From the NCBI RefSeq assembly GCF_020782245.1, contig NZ_JAJGNP010000002.1:186001-250000 (forward strand): a stretch of DNA of 64,000 nt, written 5' to 3'. Origin of the DNA: Sphingobium soli. Lineage in GTDB: Bacteria > Pseudomonadota > Alphaproteobacteria > Sphingomonadales > Sphingomonadaceae. Shown one piece after another: positions 60,716 through 64,000 of the stretch (the stretch's first letter is position 1; every line of letters starts with the position of its first letter). A program made the position numbers and the translations under genes. Under the pieces are notes generated by a model. The model saw only the letters and a program-made list of their open reading frames with translations. It made no database searches and had not been told where the DNA came from.

Positions 60716-61150
60716 TTGCTTCATTCCGTGCTGCTGCTACTCGCTGCGCCCGCCGCAGAGCCCGTGCAATGGGCGCAGATGACAATCGAGCGCCGCGTCA
60801 TTATCCGGGTGCCGATGGCGCGCAAAGGCAAGGCGCCGCCCCGTGCTGATCCGCACGCGCGTGACGATTGGGACGAAAAAAAGGGTCCGCGCTGCATCGC
60901 CCTTCGTTCCATCCGCAGCGCAAGCATCATCGTGCGTGAGGGCGTGGACCTGCTGCTGGCGGATCAGCATCGTTACCGCGCTCGTTTGGAGCGAGGATGC
61001 GATTCGGCGGGCTTTTATTCTGGTTTTTACGTCGAGCCGCATGACGACGGGTCCATCTGTTCAGGGCGGGATGAATTGCAGGCGCGTAACGGCATGACCT
61101 GCCAGATAGATAATTTTCGACGGCTGGTACCCGCTGACGGTGACGATTAA
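60716..61150 (+). CDS. Exported protein of unknown function (TTG start)
   Basis: A 144-residue protein that begins with a hydrophobic signal (LHSVLLLLAAPAAEP) from TTG 60716; AAGGGG lies 7 nt upstream and no in-frame ATG precedes the signal. The mature part is basic, with three cysteines (CIALRSI, RGCDSAGFY, ICSGRD) plus MTCQID, and a core RVIIRVPM...DLLLADQHRYRARL. I do not recognise the family; it resembles a lineage-specific envelope protein. It lies between the divergent oxidoreductase and the helicase. Confidence 0.65.
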   Translation: MLHSVLLLLAAPAAEPVQWAQMTIERRVIIRVPMARKGKAPPRADPHARDDWDEKKGPRCIALRSIRSASIIVREGVDLLLADQHRYRARLERGCDSAGFYSGFYVEPHDDGSICSGRDELQARNGMTCQIDNFRRLVPADGDD

Positions 61151-61272
61151 CGCATCATCTGGCCTCAATCTCTCTGTATTTCTTGACATGGGCGCGATAT
61201 TTCCGCAATGGGCGGCCGATTTCCGTGCTGCGGACGCGTAGCGCGCATTTTCCTCCTGTCCCGGACCTTTGA

Positions 61273-62604
61273 ATGACTTTTGCCGATCTCGGCCTTTCCG
61301 ATGAATTATTGAGGGCCGTTACCGAATCCGGTTACGACACGCCTACACCCATTCAGGCGCAGGCGATTCCGTCGGTGTTGATGATGAAGGACATTATCGG
61401 CATCGCTCAGACTGGTACGGGCAAGACCGCCAGTTTCGTGCTGCCGATGATCGACATCTTGGCGCATGGCCGCGCCCGCGCACTGATGCCGCGCAGCCTG
61501 ATATTGGAGCCGACCCGCGAGCTTGCCGCGCAGGTGGCCGAGAATTTCGAGAAATACGGAAAATATCACACGCTTTCGATGGCGTTGCTGATCGGTGGCG
61601 TGCAGATGGGCGATCAGGTCAAGGCGCTGGAAAAGGGCGTCGATGTACTGATCGCCACACCGGGCCGGCTGATGGATTTGTTCGAGCGGGGCAAGATCCT
61701 GCTCAACGGCTGCAACATGCTGGTGATCGACGAAGCGGACCGGATGCTCGACATGGGGTTCATTCCCGACATCGAGCATATCTGCACCAAATTGCCGGCG
61801 CAGCGGCAAACGCTGCTCTTCTCCGCGACCATGCCGCCGGTGATCAAGAAACTGGCCGACCGCTTCCTCAGCAATCCCAAGTCGATCGAGGTCGCCCGCC
61901 CGGCGACCGCGTCGACCAATATCGCGCAGCATTTGGTCAAGGTGGATGCGCGCAAGAAGCGCGAAGCGCTGCGGGCGTTGCTGGACGGACAGCAGGTGCA
62001 GAGCGCCGTCATCTTCTGCAACCGCAAGACGACCGTGCGCGAACTCAACAAGAGCCTGCAACGCGACGGATACAAGTCTGGCGAAATCCATGGCGACATC
62101 GATCAGGCGTCGCGTATCGCCGAGTTGGAGCGGTTCCGCGATGGCACGGTCAATATTCTGGTCGCATCGGACGTCGCAGCACGGGGCCTTGACATCAAGG
62201 GCGTGAGCCATGTGTTCAATTTCGATGCGCCCTGGCATCCGGACGATTATGTCCACCGCATCGGTCGCACCGGCCGCGCGGGCGCCAAGGGGGTGGCCTA
62301 TACGTTCGTCACCAAGGACGACGCCGAAGCGATCGACAATATTCAAAAGCTGATCGGCACGAAGATCGACTATGCCGACTTTGCCGGCGAGACGAAGGAC
62401 GCGGAACCCAAGGCTGAGGCCAAGCCGGCCCCAACCAGGGCGCGTCGGGCCGAACGTCTGGACGAACAGCGGAAGGATCAACGCCGCGAAGAGCGCAAAG
62501 TGCCCGCGAGCGGCCCGCGCCAGTCCAAGATGCCCGAAGATGGCCCGGACGAGGGTTGGAACGGCCCGGTTCCCGAATTCCTTTCGGTCGGGTTTGACCA
62601 TTGA
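61273..62604 (+). CDS. DEAD-box RNA helicase (RhlE-like)
   Basis: A 443-residue helicase with Q motif (F3, Q28), AQTGTGKT (45-52), PTRELA (80-85), TPGR (129-132), VIDEADRMLD (151-160), SAT, and HRIGRTGRAG in the second domain. After residue 375 comes a basic, charged tail that helps RNA binding. Such proteins remodel rRNA and mRNA, often in the cold. The 122-base leader has no strong ribosome-binding site near ATG 61273. Confidence 0.95.
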   Translation: MTFADLGLSDELLRAVTESGYDTPTPIQAQAIPSVLMMKDIIGIAQTGTGKTASFVLPMIDILAHGRARALMPRSLILEPTRELAAQVAENFEKYGKYHTLSMALLIGGVQMGDQVKALEKGVDVLIATPGRLMDLFERGKILLNGCNMLVIDEADRMLDMGFIPDIEHICTKLPAQRQTLLFSATMPPVIKKLADRFLSNPKSIEVARPATASTNIAQHLVKVDARKKREALRALLDGQQVQSAVIFCNRKTTVRELNKSLQRDGYKSGEIHGDIDQASRIAELERFRDGTVNILVASDVAARGLDIKGVSHVFNFDAPWHPDDYVHRIGRTGRAGAKGVAYTFVTKDDAEAIDNIQKLIGTKIDYADFAGETKDAEPKAEAKPAPTRARRAERLDEQRKDQRREERKVPASGPRQSKMPEDGPDEGWNGPVPEFLSVGFDH

Positions 62605-62716
62605 TCGTTGCGTAAAGCCGGCCGAACAGTAGTATTTCCGTCATATTCGGTGCGGACTTGTAATAATATGGCGCTATGGATTCGCTCCCAAGGACAGAGT
62701 TTCCGGGGACCGTATC

Positions 62717-63592
62717 ATGAACGCCATCACGCGCTTGCCCTTCCTTGGCGATCTGGAACAGGGGGCCGACGATCCATTCCACATCCCTGAACGGGAAGGG
62801 GAACGCCGCCGTTATCGCACCATCTGGATTTCCGATATCCACTTGGGCACGCGAGGCTGTAATGCGACGATGCTGATCGACTTCCTCGACAGCGTCGACA
62901 GCGAAACCATCTACCTGGTCGGCGATATCATCGACGGCTGGCGCCTCAAGAAGCGCTTTTATTGGCCGCAGGCGCATAATGACGTGGTCTGGCGCATTAT
63001 GAAGCGCGCCAAGCGCGGTACGCGCGTCGTCTATATTCCCGGCAATCACGATGAAATGTTCCGTCAGTTTACGGGGATGAATTTCGGCGGCGTGGAAATC
63101 CGGCGCAAGGCGATCCACGTCACCGCTGATGGCCGCAAGCTGCTGGTGCTGCACGGCGATGAATTCGACACAATAATGCTGGCGCATCGCTGGCTCGCCT
63201 TCGTCGGGGACGCGGCCTATACCTTGATGATGCGGCTGAATGTCGTGGTGAACGCAGTGCGGCAGCGCATGGGGCTTCCCTACTGGTCGCTCAGCAAGAT
63301 GGCCAAGCACAAGGTCAAGAATGCCGTCGAATTCATTTCCAAGTTCGAGGACGTCGTCGCGCACGAAGCAGCGACCCGCGGGGTGGATGGTGTGGTGTGC
63401 GGACATATCCACAACGCCGAAATGCGCGAGATTGCTGGCGTGGAATATTATAACGACGGCGATTGGGTCGAAGGCTGCACCGCGCTTGTCGAGCATTTTG
63501 ACGGTCGAATGGAAGTGTTGCACTGGGCGGACGAGATTGCCGCCCGAACCGCCAAGGAGGTGGGGCGCCATTCCTCCCGGCTTGCCGCTTGA
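62717..63592 (+). CDS. Metallophosphoesterase, UDP-2,3-diacylglucosamine diphosphatase (LpxH)-like
   Basis: A 291-residue calcineurin-like phosphoesterase. Metal motifs are ISDIHLG (D..H), GDIIDGW (GDxxD), YIPGNHDEM (GNHDE), VLHGDEFD (His) and CGHIHNAEM (GHxH). It resembles the LpxH/YbbF group but is longer and has a helical insert (RWLAFVGDAAYTLMMRLN). Its stop lies 11 bases before the start of a glycosyltransferase gene, a pairing that suggests envelope glycolipid synthesis rather than, or besides, lipid A. Confidence 0.85.
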   Translation: MNAITRLPFLGDLEQGADDPFHIPEREGERRRYRTIWISDIHLGTRGCNATMLIDFLDSVDSETIYLVGDIIDGWRLKKRFYWPQAHNDVVWRIMKRAKRGTRVVYIPGNHDEMFRQFTGMNFGGVEIRRKAIHVTADGRKLLVLHGDEFDTIMLAHRWLAFVGDAAYTLMMRLNVVVNAVRQRMGLPYWSLSKMAKHKVKNAVEFISKFEDVVAHEAATRGVDGVVCGHIHNAEMREIAGVEYYNDGDWVEGCTALVEHFDGRMEVLHWADEIAARTAKEVGRHSSRLAA

Positions 63593-63603
63593 CGGAGGAG
63601 CCG

Positions 63604-64000
63604 GTGCGGATCGCGATCGTCACGGATGCCTGGTCACCGCAAGTCAACGGCGTCGTGCGGACGCTTCAGACGATTGAGGGCGAACTGACGCGGATGGGGC
63701 ATCCGGTCAAGGTGATCTCGCCTGACCTCTACGGCTCGATCCCGTGCCCGACCTATCCGGAGATTCGTCTGGCTCTGGTGCGCTCGGGCGTCGTCGGCCA
63801 GGATATCGCTGCGTTCCGCCCCGATGCGGTACATCTGGCGACCGAAGGCCCGTTGTGCGTGGCTGCGCGCCGTTGGTGCCTGCGCAGCGGCGTGCCCTTC
63901 ACGACTGCCTATCATACGCATTTTCCCGATTATGTGTCGCAGCGCACGGGGCTGCCGGCAGCCTGGTTCTGGCGTTACATTCGCTGGTTTCACGGCCCCG
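63604..64000 (+). CDS. GT4-family glycosyltransferase, 5' part (truncated by window edge)
   Basis: From GTG 63604, preceded by GGAGGAG, 132 codons are read to the window end. The start RIAIVTDAWSPQVNGVVRTL is the N-terminal donor-side motif of GT4 enzymes of the SQD2/MgtA type, followed by VHLATEGPLCVAARRWC and TAYHTHFPDYV. These enzymes transfer a sugar to a lipid or sugar acceptor at the inner membrane. It follows the phosphoesterase gene by 11 bases, so the two are probably one operon. Confidence 0.88.
   Translation, partial: MRIAIVTDAWSPQVNGVVRTLQTIEGELTRMGHPVKVISPDLYGSIPCPTYPEIRLALVRSGVVGQDIAAFRPDAVHLATEGPLCVAARRWCLRSGVPFTTAYHTHFPDYVSQRTGLPAAWFWRYIRWFHGP

Overview
The window is 64 kb of dense, GC-rich chromosomal DNA from an alphaproteobacterium, most probably a member of the Sphingomonadaceae (Sphingobium or Sphingomonas type). 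The reasons are the cell-cycle methyltransferase CcrM with a GANTC-rich promoter, a SapC-family protein, a large TonB-dependent receptor, a DUF3857/transglutaminase protein, repeated palindromes built around GAGCTTGTCGA, and codon use strongly biased to G/C in third positions. There is no insertion sequence, integrase, phage gene or CRISPR array. It reads as core genome, with one metal-resistance cassette (53.7-57.6 kb) as the most accessory-looking part.

Layout. 0-3.4 kb: the end of an unknown gene, a frameshifted membrane-protein gene, rpsD, a PchB-like chorismate mutase and an aminotransferase. 3.4-9.5 kb: pgl, a YbaK-type editing protein, galE, and a beta-oxidation pair (FadJ-like multienzyme and thiolase) whose promoter holds a palindromic operator. 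9.7-14.5 kb: an MFS exporter behind a 12-codon leader ORF, a MobA-like nucleotidyltransferase, folE fused translationally to a PTR1-like pteridine reductase, and an enoyl-CoA hydratase. 14.5-18.3 kb: a TonB receptor coupled to an exported M19 dipeptidase. 18.3-22.5 kb: a valine-degradation operon (isobutyryl-CoA dehydrogenase, hydroxyisobutyryl-CoA hydrolase, mmsB) divergent from a LysR regulator. 22.6-28.5 kb: a phospholipid-methyltransferase-like gene, an ABC-2 exporter, a MATE pump, a DUF808 protein and small unknowns.

28.6-37.7 kb: rpsF-rpsR-rplI, a GntP permease, a stand-alone BLUF photoreceptor, an RcnB-like protein and a complete MacAB-TolC-type export operon. 37.8-43.8 kb: fabD, fabG, an ArsR regulator, ccrM-folP and rplM-rpsI. 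43.8-53.6 kb: the DUF3857 protein, CsbD, an alanine/Na symporter, glmM, DUF1272-thiD-rnhB, an L,D-transpeptidase with a tandem repeat, and an MHS-family transporter. 53.7-57.6 kb: a five-gene chain of overlapping or abutting genes, a CnrY-like anti-sigma factor, a CnrX-like sensor, a CnrH-like ECF sigma factor, then the copper proteins CopA and CopB. 57.9-64 kb: tRNA-Glu(CUC), sapC, an FAD oxidoreductase, an unknown exported protein, a DEAD-box helicase, an LpxH-like phosphoesterase and the start of a GT4 glycosyltransferase.

The most interesting items are: (1) the YXH-copAB cassette, in which the sensor keeps all five CnrX nickel/cobalt ligands at identical spacing although the outputs are copper proteins; (2) six GANTC sites in 153 bp upstream of ccrM; (3) a shared promoter architecture (TTG-box, 16 bp, TCAT(A/T)-box or TAAAGC, G/C discriminator) in front of rpsD, rpsF, rplM and tRNA-Glu; (4) an operator that exactly fills the spacer of the thiolase promoter; and (5) two 12-codon leader ORFs with strong ribosome-binding sites that overlap the starts of the MFS and methyltransferase genes. 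All statements rest on reading the sequence and on family knowledge; no searches were run.
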